From positions 992,001-1,056,000 of the forward strand of contig OX637628.1 in the NCBI GenBank assembly GCA_951802195.1: a DNA stretch of 64,000 nucleotides, in the 5' to 3' direction. The position numbers and the translations under genes are program-made. Shown piece after piece: positions 34,023 to 43,500 of this stretch; the stretch's first letter is position 1; every line of letters starts with the position of its first letter. The notes below the pieces were generated by a model. The model was not told where the DNA came from. It was given only the letters and a program-made list of their open reading frames with translations, and did no database searches. The DNA is from Tausonia pullulans (Eukaryota; Basidiomycota; Tremellomycetes; Cystofilobasidiales; Mrakiaceae).

Positions 34023-36062
34023 AGTTATACGTAGAGAACGAGGTATCCCTATGAGAGATGGCGAGTCGTAGCAAGATAGAGGGAGAGCGAAAATGAAAGA
34101 AGAGGTGGATGGAAAGCAACAGATGGGCTTTGGGCATAGGCCAATTAGAAAGGTAAAATGACCATTTTAAAGAGCGTTGATTGGAGATAGAAGATGTAGG
34201 AGGTACAAGGGGGCGGGGTAAGGGAGATCATACTTCACCACCCCTGACCTGCCTTTCACCCAGGATCGATGACGGCGCCCACCGCAGTACCATCCATCTG
34301 GCCATTGCGAGCCATCCACCTCATGGTCGACTTTCAGTGTGTCTGCCGGATCGTAGACGCGGTCTTGCGGATCTGCTCGTCCGTGACAGGGTCGAGGGCT
34401 GCGTTCTTGCTGTACCTCCGCCTCCGGACGAAACGCCATATCCGGGCTACATAGATGCAGTAGAAGAGGAAGACCACCCTCGGCGGCGATGGTGTCGGGC
34501 AGACAAGCATCTGGAGGGAGGGAGGATGAGAGGGGAGTGAAGGAGAGGCACGTGCAGCAGTAGCAGCAGACCAGATAGCGCGCACGACGGGACACGGCTC
34601 GTCGAAGAGGTGAGAGAAGGACTCAACGGGGGTCGTCAGGCACAGCGCACATCGCTTGGACCTGTTGTGCGGCGTAGCGGTTCCGTTGGCGAGGAATGCT
34701 GTAGCAGTATGCTTCCCTGGGTGGAGACTGTACAGCGAGAAGCGATGGGCCAAGTCGACGTCCTCGGGCGACGCTCGGGACACGGCCTTGAGCAAGCACC
34801 ACTGACGCTTCCAGTCGACCTTGGTGAGCGCCGGGAAGTGGTCCTGCCATCCCTTTGGGGTGATGAGGTCGCGGTTGGCTAAAGTACGACTGTGTGCGCC
34901 GTGGGGCGCACGAGGAACGTTCAGCCGGCCAAGGTTTGTGTGGATCGGGTGGAGACCCAGCCGCAACTGGCTATCTGTACCGAACGTAGACATCCAGTGG
35001 ACAGCGTTCCTCCAGCGGTTTTGATTCCAGTAGCTCATGTCAAAGCTGATTTCTTCGAACCATGCCTGGAGGTAAGCCTGCCATCGCGCAGGGAGAGCTC
35101 CTCGGAGCGTTGTGATGGTATTCCACCAGACGGCTGGGAAGAACCATTGACCTTCCACTGGGGAAAGGAATACGCCTATCCAGCTGAAATTGGCGGGCCG
35201 AGGTCCTCTGATGAACTCTCCATCCCTGAAGATGGTGCGAGTCAGCATTCTATAAGCCCCTGAGTCGAGGCTCATGGTATGGATGATACGCTTGCGAATA
35301 CGGATCGATGCGGGAAGCTCCGGTTAGAAGAGCACATCTCCAGCCCACTGAGCTCGCGCTTTGATGAGCCGGAATCGGAGTGGCGTGAAGCCGAAGCCAC
35401 CGAGGTCTCGAGGGGTTTCTAGACGTTCTCTGCTGACGTCGTGGTGTTTCGATCGGTAGAGGGACTTGTAGGCCGTTGCCTCGAGGTCTTCCAGGATATC
35501 GTCTGGGCACGGCAGGAAGCGGTCCAGGTAGATGATCTTCGAGTAGATGTACTGGTTGATGACGTTGCATCGCGCAAGGAGAGGGAGGTCGTGCAGCGGG
35601 ATGCGCGCGAGTCGAGCCTTCAGTTTGCCGATGACATCTCGCCAGCAAGCAGGACCGTTGACCGTGCGACCACATGGAACGCCGAGGAAGTCGAATGACA
35701 GCGTTTGGACGCGCCATTCGTGGTACATCGTTGGTGCATCCGTCCGGCATGACCCTAGAGGATAAAGGAGTGATTTCTGGTAGTTCAGCTTGCTTGCTGC
35801 GGCTTTCTCGTACTCTCGGAGGTAGACCGTCGCCTCATCGACCTCCGACCAGGTCCGACACCAGATACTTAGATCGTCTGCAAAGAGGAGGACCTTCCGC
35901 TCGTGGAGAGGGGGCGGATTGGCTGGTGGGAGGCGATGGCGGAGCATACATGCCAGCGGCTCCAGAAGAAGGGCGAAGATCGTCGGTGCTGCGGCAACTC
36001 GTCGACCAGCTACTGTGATCTGTGTCATAATCTTTGTTGAAGGCGGATAGCCAGGAATCAAG
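34023..36062 (-). mobile_element. LINE (non-LTR retrotransposon), 5'-truncated copy
   Basis: Minus-strand element. The protein-coding part begins inside the reverse transcriptase palm (APTIFALLLEPLACML, then the catalytic FADD box in LLFADDLSIW), so the endonuclease and the front of RT are missing. The C-terminal part has the thumb and a terminal cysteine/histidine motif (CALC, then SHLFDEPC). The 3' UTR is 34023-34333. Its last 290 nt are repeated at 38499-38752, which defines the 3' boundary near 34023. No poly(A) tail and no clear target-site duplication were found. The truncated 5' end lies 43 nt from the tRNA-Thr locus. The clade was not assigned. Confidence 0.85.
34334..36061 (-). pseudogene. 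LINE reverse transcriptase remnant
   Basis: Two open stretches, 36061-35324 (RT palm to thumb) and 35275-34334 (C-terminal region with the Cys/His motif), are in different frames, so the copy is disrupted once near 35275-35324 as well as truncated at the 5' side. The motif QGDPL expected before APTIFALLLEPL is degenerate, another sign of decay. The element cannot move by itself. Confidence 0.8.
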
Positions 36063-36104
36063 GGAGCATCAGCAATATCGCTCTTTCTCCTTCTCTCGAT
36101 TGAT

Positions 36105-36179
36105 ATGATGAGGTCGCCAGTTCAAACCTGGCTTGGGGCTTGCGCCCTGATAGCTCAGTGGAAGAGCGCGTCACTCGTA
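36105..36179 (+). tRNA. Circularly permuted tRNA-Thr(CGT)
   Basis: The 3' half (36105-36140: base 38, anticodon-stem 3' strand TGATG, variable loop AGGTC, T arm GCCAG-TTCAAAC-CTGGC, acceptor TTGGGGC, discriminator T) lies before the 5' half (36144-36179: acceptor GCCCTGA, TA, D arm GCTC-AGTGGAA-GAGC, G26, stem CGTCA, loop bases CTCGTA with anticodon CGT). The spacer is 3 nt (36141-36143). Rejoined between positions 37 and 38 the halves make a 72-nt cloverleaf: acceptor 7 bp with two G-U, D stem 4 bp, anticodon stem 5 bp with one G-U, T stem 5 bp, plus T8, A14, G15-C48, G18G19, A21, T33, T54T55C56, A58. The A and B boxes are therefore in reversed order. A T5 run at 36184-36188 could end Pol III transcription very soon after the 5' half. 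Reading it as two unrelated pseudogene halves is unlikely given the exact fit. Confidence 0.88.
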
Positions 36180-36420
36180 ATAATTTTTCCCTCTTTGAAG
36201 GGGAGGAAGAGATAAAGAAGTCTTCGACTCTTTTCTTACAATCCACAAGCAAGCCTGAGCACACAGGGGACTACTCTCCTTATTTTAAGTTTGGATTCCA
36301 ATTCTGAATGAAGCTTAAGAGCCGACTTAACTAAATGAGCCCAGAGATACAAAACAAATGGGAAAGAGGATTTTGGATCATATGATGTATAGCCCATTAG
36401 GCATAGATCCTACATCACAT

Positions 36421-36492
36421 GTCGGGATCGTATAATGGTTAGTACAAGGTGTTAACACCGCCTAGACCCGGGTTCAATTCCCGGTCCTGATA
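36421..36492 (+). tRNA. tRNA-Val(AAC), no intron
   Basis: A collinear cloverleaf: acceptor GTCGGGA/TCCTGAT (with G-U pairs), D stem GTAT/GTAC, anticodon stem AGGTG/CGCCT around loop TTAACAC, variable AGAC, T arm CCGGG-TTCAATT-CCCGG, discriminator A at 36492. A TTTT run at 36522-36525 may terminate Pol III. It serves as an ordinary comparison for the permuted tRNA genes on either side. Confidence 0.88.
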
Positions 36493-38096
36493 TATCTGAG
36501 GGTCATCTCTCTCAACCCACATTTTGCTCCTTAAGCGAAGGATCAAGGAAGTCACTGATGGTCTAGGATTCCAGATTGTCTCCCTGTCGTCTCATTTCTC
36601 CCATCACTCTCCCGTCTGTCCTGGTCGGTCGACTTGAAGCCCGGCAGATATTAATTCTTGGAAGGTACCTCGTTGGGATTGTCCCAAGGGGCAAGGGCTG
36701 AGGAGGATGGTGAGAAGAGGGGTATAAGTGGAGGAGTACAACTGAAGTGCTGGCAGTAGCACGGGCTCGCTTAAAGGTCTTGGGCAGGTTTGTCGAGTCC
36801 CAACGATAGTCAGAATAATGCAAACCAATATGGTCGATGAACTGAGCGAATTATGGACGAAGGGTGAGAACAAAGGAGGGATTGAAAGAGTGATGAAACA
36901 AAAAGCGTGGGACAGTGTGGCGGAGGAGAGATTGAAAGATATGGGAACCGATGTGGTAGTTCCGCTAAATCCTAAGATATCTGCAGTTCGACTTCTCTAG
37001 GTCGAACTCCTCCTTGATCCCTTGATGAATTTCCTTTACTATCCAGGCCACTTACACCGCAGACAGCTGCAATCCACGATACCGATGGATATGCTTACGC
37101 GTGGGCACTGGCTTGCCACCGCCACAACTGACTGATGGTGCGCTTCGGGTCTTATCGTTGCCCTCCCCTGTTTAATTCGAATGAAAGGTGTTGTGGAAAC
37201 GACGCCGACCTCCTGAATAGCTGAATGTGTTCTCCGCGCAAGAGCCAGTCAAACAGGACAAACCACAGGCCATTGGGCGTTCACGTGCTTACGAGTGGAG
37301 ACGAAGTAGGCGATGGCCGAGTCGACGATCATGGGGAGGAGGTCGAGGTGGAGCCGGCTGGCGAAGCGACTTAGAGAGTCACCGTTTGTGACGAGCGTGG
37401 GTGAGTGATAATAAGGGCTCGACTGGTTTATATGGAGCCTCAGACTTGGAGGGAGACAAAAGGATATCACGTCGACTGTGACAGAGGGAGAGGAACTTTG
37501 ATGAGCAGACACCCAAGTCGAGGAAAGGCACGCGCGTACTTCAAAGTCCACGTCGAGTCGGATGCGTGGCAGAGTACCCAACTTTCATGCCCCAGAAGAG
37601 TGTGACATCGAATCCATAGGTAATGGAGGCCTGGAAAACACCGTTTGAGGGCAAGTTCAATAAGCGAGAGTGGGTGTGGGTGAGGGCAGCTCACTAGTTG
37701 CGAGAACCGCACCCTCTCTCGCTCGAGCTCTCTTTTCACATTGCTTCACACGCCTGCGAGTGAATCAACGGAGGTCGTCCAGCGACAAAGCTTGTGGTCC
37801 TGCTGTCCCTCCGTCCCTCATATAGGGGCAATGGACCTATAAATGTTTTTGTGTGGCCAGCCTCCTGGGATTGGCCCATCGATCGAAAACGGGTTGACCA
37901 GGATAACGGCGGTGCCCCTGACGGCGGACGTCCCTGCGCTTTTCGCTTCCCCCCTCAGCCAGAAATGAGGGAGGACCAAAGACCAAGGATACGAACACCC
38001 GATGATGCAAAATCGAGACGCTCGATGTGGGAAGGCAAATATATATCTGTCCCAAGCGCCCGAAACAAGAAACACCCCCTCCTCCCGCTTTCCGCC
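36493..38096. other. Tract between tRNA genes without supported genes
   Basis: About 1.6 kb of moderate GC. Open frames are short and unlike known families. A TATATAT run at about 38039-38046 stands some 50 nt before the permuted tRNA-Met and may help Pol III start there. A 'gatcgaaaac' at about 37872 resembles an initiator T loop but lacks the stems. Confidence 0.45.
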
Positions 38097-38174
38097 ACCC
38101 GAAGGTTTCCAGATCGAAACTGGAGCCCGCAACATAACTGCGGGCTGGCGCAATGGTAGCGTGTCGGGCTCATA
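38097..38174 (+). tRNA. Circularly permuted initiator tRNA-Met(CAT)
   Basis: The 3' half (38097-38132: A38, stem CCCGA, variable AGGTT, T arm TCCAG-ATCGAAA-CTGGA, acceptor GCCCGCA, discriminator A) precedes the 5' half (38139-38174: acceptor TGCGGGC, TG, D arm GCGC-AATGGTA-GCGT, G26, stem TCGGG, loop CTCATA). The spacer is 6 nt (38133-38138). Joined at 37/38 they give a 72-nt tRNA: acceptor 7/7 Watson-Crick, anticodon stem 5/5, T stem 5/5, D stem 4/4 with one G-U, and A15-T48. It is the initiator, not the elongator: three G-C pairs next to the CAT loop and A54/A60 in the T loop (ATCGAAA). The first pair is T1-A72. Flanks can pair: 38082-38089 with 38179-38186, 7 of 8 positions, as expected if a splicing helix holds the two outer ends together. 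Confidence 0.92.
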
Positions 38175-38498
38175 CAACAGCGAGAGAAGGAGCGGCCTTT
38201 ACTTTTGCAGTCTCACCTGGCTACAAGATGGTTGTTCGTCTCGCTGCGCGCGCACCCCCGTGGCAGCATGAGAAATCGATCATGCCCTAGCCTCCAGCAG
38301 TTCGTTCAACAGGATATACTCGAGCCTTAAACTGCATAAATTCCAAGCAACGCGTCTGCTGGGTGATACAGGACGCCCGCCTACTCCGTCCCGTCTCCAT
38401 CGCTGCGCGTTTCGGCACCGCCCTGTTATTTTAAAATTCTGTTTGTTGGGTTTAGATGTGGCCTAAGTGTAGGGCTATTCTGTTTATGTTAAGTCATA
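38175..38498. other. Trailer of permuted tRNA-Met and flank of LINE fragment
   Basis: Begins with the 28-nt trailer that can pair with the leader, then the TTTT at 38203-38206. After that about 290 nt without recognised features, becoming AT-rich near 38420-38498, where the LINE fragment starts. Confidence 0.5.
38203..38206 (+). terminator. Candidate Pol III terminator of permuted tRNA-Met
   Basis: First TTTT run after the 5' half, 28 nt downstream of its last base. It leaves a trailer long enough to include the segment complementary to the leader. Confidence 0.55.
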
Positions 38499-38752
38499 AG
38501 TTATACGTAGAAGACGAGGTAACCCTATGAGAGATGGAGAATCATAGCTAGATAGAGGGAGACCGAATTAAAGAAGAGGTGGATGGAAAGCAACAGATGG
38601 GCTATGGACATAGGCCCATTAGAAAAGGTAAGATATTAAGATGACCAGCTACATCAAGCAGTGGCTATGGACCAGCCATATTTCACCAGCCTTGACCTGC
38701 TTTTCACCCAGGATCGATGACGGCGCCGACCGCAGTCCCATCCATCTGGCCA
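38499..38752 (-). mobile_element. Short 3'-end fragment of the same LINE
   Basis: Aligns by eye to the 3' end of the LINE at 34023-34310: both share GTTATACGTAG, then GAGGTGGATGGAAAGCAACA, and the block GGATCGATGACGGCGCC, with scattered differences and a deletion in this copy. It is a heavily 5'-truncated insertion in the same orientation, ending (5' side) near 38752, about 80 nt from tRNA-Pro. Confidence 0.85.
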
Positions 38753-38834
38753 CTTTCGTGGACCTTCTTGCATCCCGGTGTGATGATTGACCAACGGCGA
38801 CTGCCAGCATGATCAGGAGCCTGTACTCCTGCTC

Positions 38835-38983
38835 GTCTGGATGGTGTAGCGGTATCACGCCATGTTAGGGCGACAGACTGATATTCAGTGAATGGTCCAG
38901 ATACCCTGTGTGTATCTGGACTCTTCCTGACAGGTCTCACTTGCACCTCATGGAGGTCCTCGGTTCAATCCCGGGTTCGGACC
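38835..38983 (+). tRNA. tRNA-Pro(AGG) with a 77-nt intron
   Basis: Exon 1 is 38835-38870 (acceptor GTCTGGA, D arm GTGT...TCAC, stem CCATG, loop bases TTAGGG). Exon 2 is 38948-38983 (T38, stem CATGG, variable AGGTC, T arm CTCGG-TTCAATC-CCGGG, acceptor TTCGGAC, discriminator C). Anticodon stem pairs 5/5 and acceptor 7/7 with two G-U. The intron, 38871-38947, sits at the canonical 37/38 site and contains a perfect 10-bp hairpin (38895-38904 with 38912-38921, 7-nt loop). TTTT at 38985-38988 follows at once. Here the halves are in normal order, unlike the Thr and Met genes. Confidence 0.88.
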
Positions 38984-39441
38984 CTTTTGCCCGCATCAGG
39001 CAGGCCGAGCAGGTCTTCCACGGTGATGAAACAAAGTCTCCATCACATAGATTGGGCATTCGGTGAACCTCGCTTCTCTCTCCTTCCTCCGTGCCGGCGT
39101 CGAAAACGTACAGTCTGCGCTTTTTTGACTGCCTTCCCAGCAGAGAGATGTATGAGACTACGAGCACATATCTGAGCTTGCTTGCATGCGCTGTCGCCAG
39201 ATGAGCGTTGACACTAGATGTCCGTTGCGCGAGCGAGACATCAAACTCTGTGGGTCCAGAGCACATTCACGGAACTTTACGCCATACCTGCCTGATCAGA
39301 GCTCCCAACAAGCCGTCAATCACCAATCCATCGCTTCTTCTCTCTGCCTGTCCTCTCCTCGCCCGACAGCCACGAACCACAGCAACCCCGTCTATAATTG
39401 ACCCGCTCCATCTTGCCACTTTTGCCACAATACCCGTCTGC
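38984..39441. other. Right border of the accessory island
   Basis: tRNA-Pro trailer and 3' flank of the DUF1279 gene. No gene or repeat recognised. Confidence 0.5.
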
Positions 39442-40553
39442 TCACGACCGCTTGGCCGCCTCTTTGGTCTTCTCGACGACCTGTTTGACCTTGGCCTGGA
39501 CGCCCTTGGCCCCCTTGCCCGCCCAGCCGAGACGAGTCATCCAGGCGACGAACTGAGGAGAGTGAAGGTGGGTTCGGGTCTCAGCGGATGCCGTGCGGCG
39601 CGGCACGATAACGCCGGGTGGCGAACACAAAGGTGAGAGAATAGGGAGGGGGGGGGGAGGGGGAGAGAACACACCTTGGGCAGCAGAGAAGCCGTGAGAG
39701 TCAATCGGATGGGAAGGAACAGCGTCTTATGGACTCCATACGCCTGATCGAAGCACAATCGAGCGCGTCAGCCTCGTCGTCAAGGAACCCTTCCCAGACA
39801 CAGCAAATACCCCCAGAAGACATCGAAACTCACCAGCGCCACCTTTGTATAAATGCTAACTTCCCCAGTCTTCTTCCCCTCGCCCTCCTCGCTCAAAGGT
39901 TCTCTCCTCTCCCACCCCAATCGATCGTACACCCACCCCACAACGGCCGCCTCAACAGCGACGACGCGTTCGGCGCCAAGATACTGGACTCCCGCGAAGG
40001 CGATGGAGAAGTCGATGAGAGAGAGAGCGTTGTAGACGCCGAAGGCCCACCAGCCGTATTTCCGGGAGAGGGCTTTGAACTTCTGTTGGGTGGGAGGAGA
40101 GTGGGAGAATGGGAGATGGCTCAGTCGAGAGCCAGTCATGTCAAACAAAGGGCCAGAGAGACGACTGACCTGCGAGATCGAAGGGTTCCGAGGCTCTTCC
40201 TCGTCGTGATCCTCCTCTGGCCGAGTGAAGCGCGTCGACCCGTCCTTCGACTCGGACCTGGGCGAGTCCACGCGTCTGGGAGAAGTTGAGAGCGACCGGA
40301 GGGAGGCTGCTGGAGAGGAGAAGGCGAGTGGGTCTCGGGCGAGGCGAAGCTGCCGGACGGCTAAGGAGGGAGCGGAGGACGATGACAAGTACAAGGACGC
40401 GACGGAGGTTCGGAGATGGGTGGAGAGAATAACGGGGGAGGAGGAGAACGAAGCCAGCGACGATGGTCGGGAGGATGCAAGGTAGGCGGAGACTGAGGGT
40501 CGGAGGAGGAGTCCGGGCTGGCCAAGAGCCCGGGAGGAGAGCGAAGCGGACAT
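39442..40553 (-). CDS. DUF1279/FAM210-like mitochondrial protein
   Basis: Four exons (coding order): 40553-40170, 40082-39834, 39743-39675, 39552-39442; 270 aa, all junctions phase 0. The N-terminal 100 residues are Ser/Ala/Leu/Arg-rich with few acids, as in a mitochondrial presequence. The DUF1279 core is KFKALSRKYGWWAFGVYNAL, then LIDFSIAFAGVQYLGAERV, a charged loop with EGEGKK, SIYTKVALAYGVHKTLFLPIR and the final FVAWMTRLGW helix. In the family (human FAM210A/B, yeast Nat2) the core is a membrane hairpin of the inner mitochondrial membrane; the molecular role is poorly known. A Lys/Ala-rich amphipathic C-terminus follows. Intron 39553-39674 has a G run. Confidence 0.83.
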
Positions 40554-40819
40554 GATGGGAGGTGGAGACGATGATGGAAGATGCAGGGAAAGGAGTGGAG
40601 CGTCGTAAGAAGTTGAGGGTAAGGAAGGAACCGTCAGCCGCAGGGCCGTGCGCACCACTTGGAGGAGAGTCAGTAGCTTACGCGTCCTGGCCGAAGGGGG
40701 TGGCGGCCGTCGGCCGTGAGCTTGGTGACTACTACTTTCGCTCGTTCATGATCCCCGAAAGAAAGAGACAAGAGAGAAGAGAGTGAAAGACATTCTCATA
40801 TCGTCTACCACCCTCACTA

Positions 40820-43120
40820 TCAAGCCTTCGCCGCCTGCTTCTTCGTCGTCCTCTCCATCTTGGCCGGTTGGGCCTTGCCTCTCGGTCGCTCGCGGATGAC
40901 CATCTTGTTGCCGTGCTTGTCGCCGTTGACGCCCGGCTTGCGCGTCCGGACACCGCGGGTGAGCCATCCCCAGATCGATTTGGGGTGCTCGTTCGACTTA
41001 GATTTTCCACGTCCTCCTCCGTGAGGGTGGTCGACACTGGTAGATCGGGTTGGGGATTAACGATGAGCAGACGAGATATGGTGGGGAAGCCTCCGGAGAG
41101 CCTCGGGACGCACGCGTTCATCGCGAGTCCACGGACACGCGGCCGCCTTCCGAGCCAACGGTTGCGTCCGGCCTTTCCGAGACTGCGTTGGTTGTGGAGT
41201 TTGCTGGGGAAGGGCGGAAAGCGTACACTGTCAGCGACCGCGGCCTGACAGCCAACTCAAGACGAGGGACTAACTTGGAGACCTGCCCGCATGTGGCATA
41301 ACAGTCACTCCGAATCTTGCGGACCTCTCCACTCTGGAGCTTGATCATTGAGTATTTGATCCCCGTCTTGATGTCGGCAGGCATATGACCGATGACAGTC
41401 GCAGACGTTCCGGCCGCACGACAGAGAACGGCGGGGCCATCGGGCGCGAGGGTGACGTTGTGGAGGATCTGGCCTGGAAAGAGGAGAGCAGGAAAGTCAG
41501 TAACTTGAGAGGCACCACACTTGTGTGGCAGGCACACCCACCGATCGGAGCGAGACCGAGCGGGATGACGTTGCCCGACTTGACGATGACTGATCTAAGC
41601 AGGTTGATCGCGAACGAGGGCGTGTCGCTGCCTCCGCCAATGGCGTGCGTAGAAAGAGACTGGCGCTCCATCTTTTTGGCGAGCCTGTGGAGGTTGAGCG
41701 GCTGGATCGAGGGTGCTTTCGGCCGGCGAGGGGCGTCAATGGACTGCGAGTCGGCGTAGGCGAGCGAAGTGTGCGAGGATGAAGAAGCGATGGTGGCAGC
41801 CTCAGCGAGCTCTGCCGGCGCCGTCGACGATCCAGAGGCTGCCATTATCGACGAAGCTGAGAAGAGCGTGCTGAGGATGTTGACCGACTGCCTCTCAATC
41901 TCCGCCTCGCTCCCTGCTTCGATTTGAGCAATCTCCTCCTTCGACGCACCCGAGGCAAGTCTGCGTGCCTTAGCCTTGGCCGCAAGGAACTCCTCATGCT
42001 TCCTCACAGCGGCGACCTCCGCCTCAGCCTTGAGCTTGAGCTCCTCGGCCTCGCGGATCTTGTCGGCAGCCTCTTTGGCCTCGAGCTCTTTGTCCCAGTT
42101 CGGAACAAGCCCCTTAGGGACTCCCGATCTGTACGAGGTCACAACGTCGCCTGCACGGCATCCGTCCGGAGCAACGATGTAGCTCCAACCACCGTCCTGC
42201 CCAAGGCCCGTCCTCGATCGGAGAAGTGCAATGTGCGCCGATCGACCTGGATCGTACTCAATCCTAACGACGTCATGCGGGCCAGACTCGAGGCGCATGA
42301 AGTCAACCTTGCGGAACCGGCGACGATGACCTCCTCCGATGTGTCGGCGGATGATGCGACCGGTCGTCTTAGAGCGACCTCCGTTCTTGCGCTGGGCGGT
42401 CGTGAGGTGCTTCATGGGCTTTCCGGGCCAGAGCCAGGGGGAGTAAGGGGCTTTAAGATGACGAAGAGACTGAAAAGGAGAGATGTACGTTGGGGCGTCA
42501 GGAAAACGGCGCGAGAGAGGAGGTACTGTCGTTTGAGTGTGCAGCCATCGCGCTCATCTGACTGTTGCTCGAAAGCTTGTCCAAGCTCTCCTCAGCTAGC
42601 CAGCTGTTTGTTGGTTGAGATATAAGGAGTACCTCTGCGCGTGGCGGAGCCAAAAAGACAGAGCGACGGTCCCGTGCTCGGAATGCAAGGTTCAGGACGC
42701 GCTCGCTCGTTGGTTTGTGTCCTACGGCGTCCTCCTCCTCCGGTGAACTAGTCAACCCAATATTGTGGAACCGAGAAAACAGTCTCTCTCCTCTCTGGTA
42801 GGCACGAGGCGCAAGCTAAAACGAGCGGGCTCGCGCTGATCGACGATCACCCAGCTCACTCGCTCTTTCTCTCTCGTAGGGCAGCGACTCACAGCCGTTT
42901 TGGGCTTTCCAAAGTTGCCGTGGTACTTGAATGCTGGGAGAGCCTTGTCCTCCGCGGCGTTGTCCATGGGAGCATCCGCCATGGAGCCCTCGCCGGACTC
43001 GAGGAAGTCGCTGAAGCGGTTGGAGCCCTGGCTGCCATACGGCAAGCGGCCCGTCGTCGAGGTCGCGTACCGGCGGGTGAGGGAGAGCGCCGCGGAGGGG
43101 GAGAGAACGCGGGGTCGCAT
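40820..43120 (-). CDS. RML2: Mitochondrial large ribosomal subunit protein uL2m
   Basis: Five exons (coding order): 43120-42893, 42469-41542, 41473-41275, 41203-41114, 41036-40820; 553 aa. L2 signatures: [35 protein letters not shown], the [22 protein letters not shown] block, [21 protein letters not shown] and the peptidyl-transferase-centre loop [14 protein letters not shown] with its conserved histidines. The N-terminus looks like a mitochondrial presequence ([20 protein letters not shown]). Between residues about 200 and 355 an insert rich in Lys/Glu/Ala (a predicted long helix with [20 protein letters not shown]) and then Ser/Ala interrupts the first domain. Bacterial L2 is about 275 aa, so much of the extra length is this insert plus the N-terminus. 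Intron 1 is 423 nt. The donor at 41274 is GTTAGT. Confidence 0.93.
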
Positions 43121-43500
43121 GGTGCCGAGGGCGACTGAGAGGGAGGGGAAGGTTGGCCTCGGGCCGGAGTAGGGCGGATGAGAGGGGTGGTGAGAAGGAG
43201 GTGGTCGACGGACGGGCTGAGAGCGGCGCGGAAAAGTCCAAAGCGCGCCGCGCGTTTGGCCGTCGTCAAGGGGTAAGCGACAAGCTCATCGGTTATCAGG
43301 ATCATCATGCGTGAAATGATGCTGTGGCAGAGGAGTTGAGATCTGTAATGAGAAACTTAGGTCCAGGAAGGGGTGTGGCATCTTATGAGACGACCGCACA
43401 GGGGGCGCGCACCGATCTGACTCTCGGGCCCCGGTTGTCTCCAAAGCATCGTCTCTCGACTCATGCATGCTTTCAACGGCCACCTCGCACGCCCTTCCAC
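43121..43500. promoter_or_regulatory. Divergent promoter region uL2m / unknown gene
   Basis: 380 nt between outward-facing starts. No specific box recognised. Confidence 0.45.

Noticed and set aside
36105-36179. Two tRNA-like half sequences read as unrelated pseudogene remnants or a tRNA-derived SINE
   Set aside because: The halves complete each other at every stem and tertiary position and the break is exactly at 37/38; a second locus shows the same arrangement.
37860-37890. Initiator-like T-loop string (gatcgaaaac) as a third permuted or partial tRNA
   Set aside because: Flanking bases do not form a 5-bp T stem, and no matching acceptor, D or anticodon arm lies within 100 nt.
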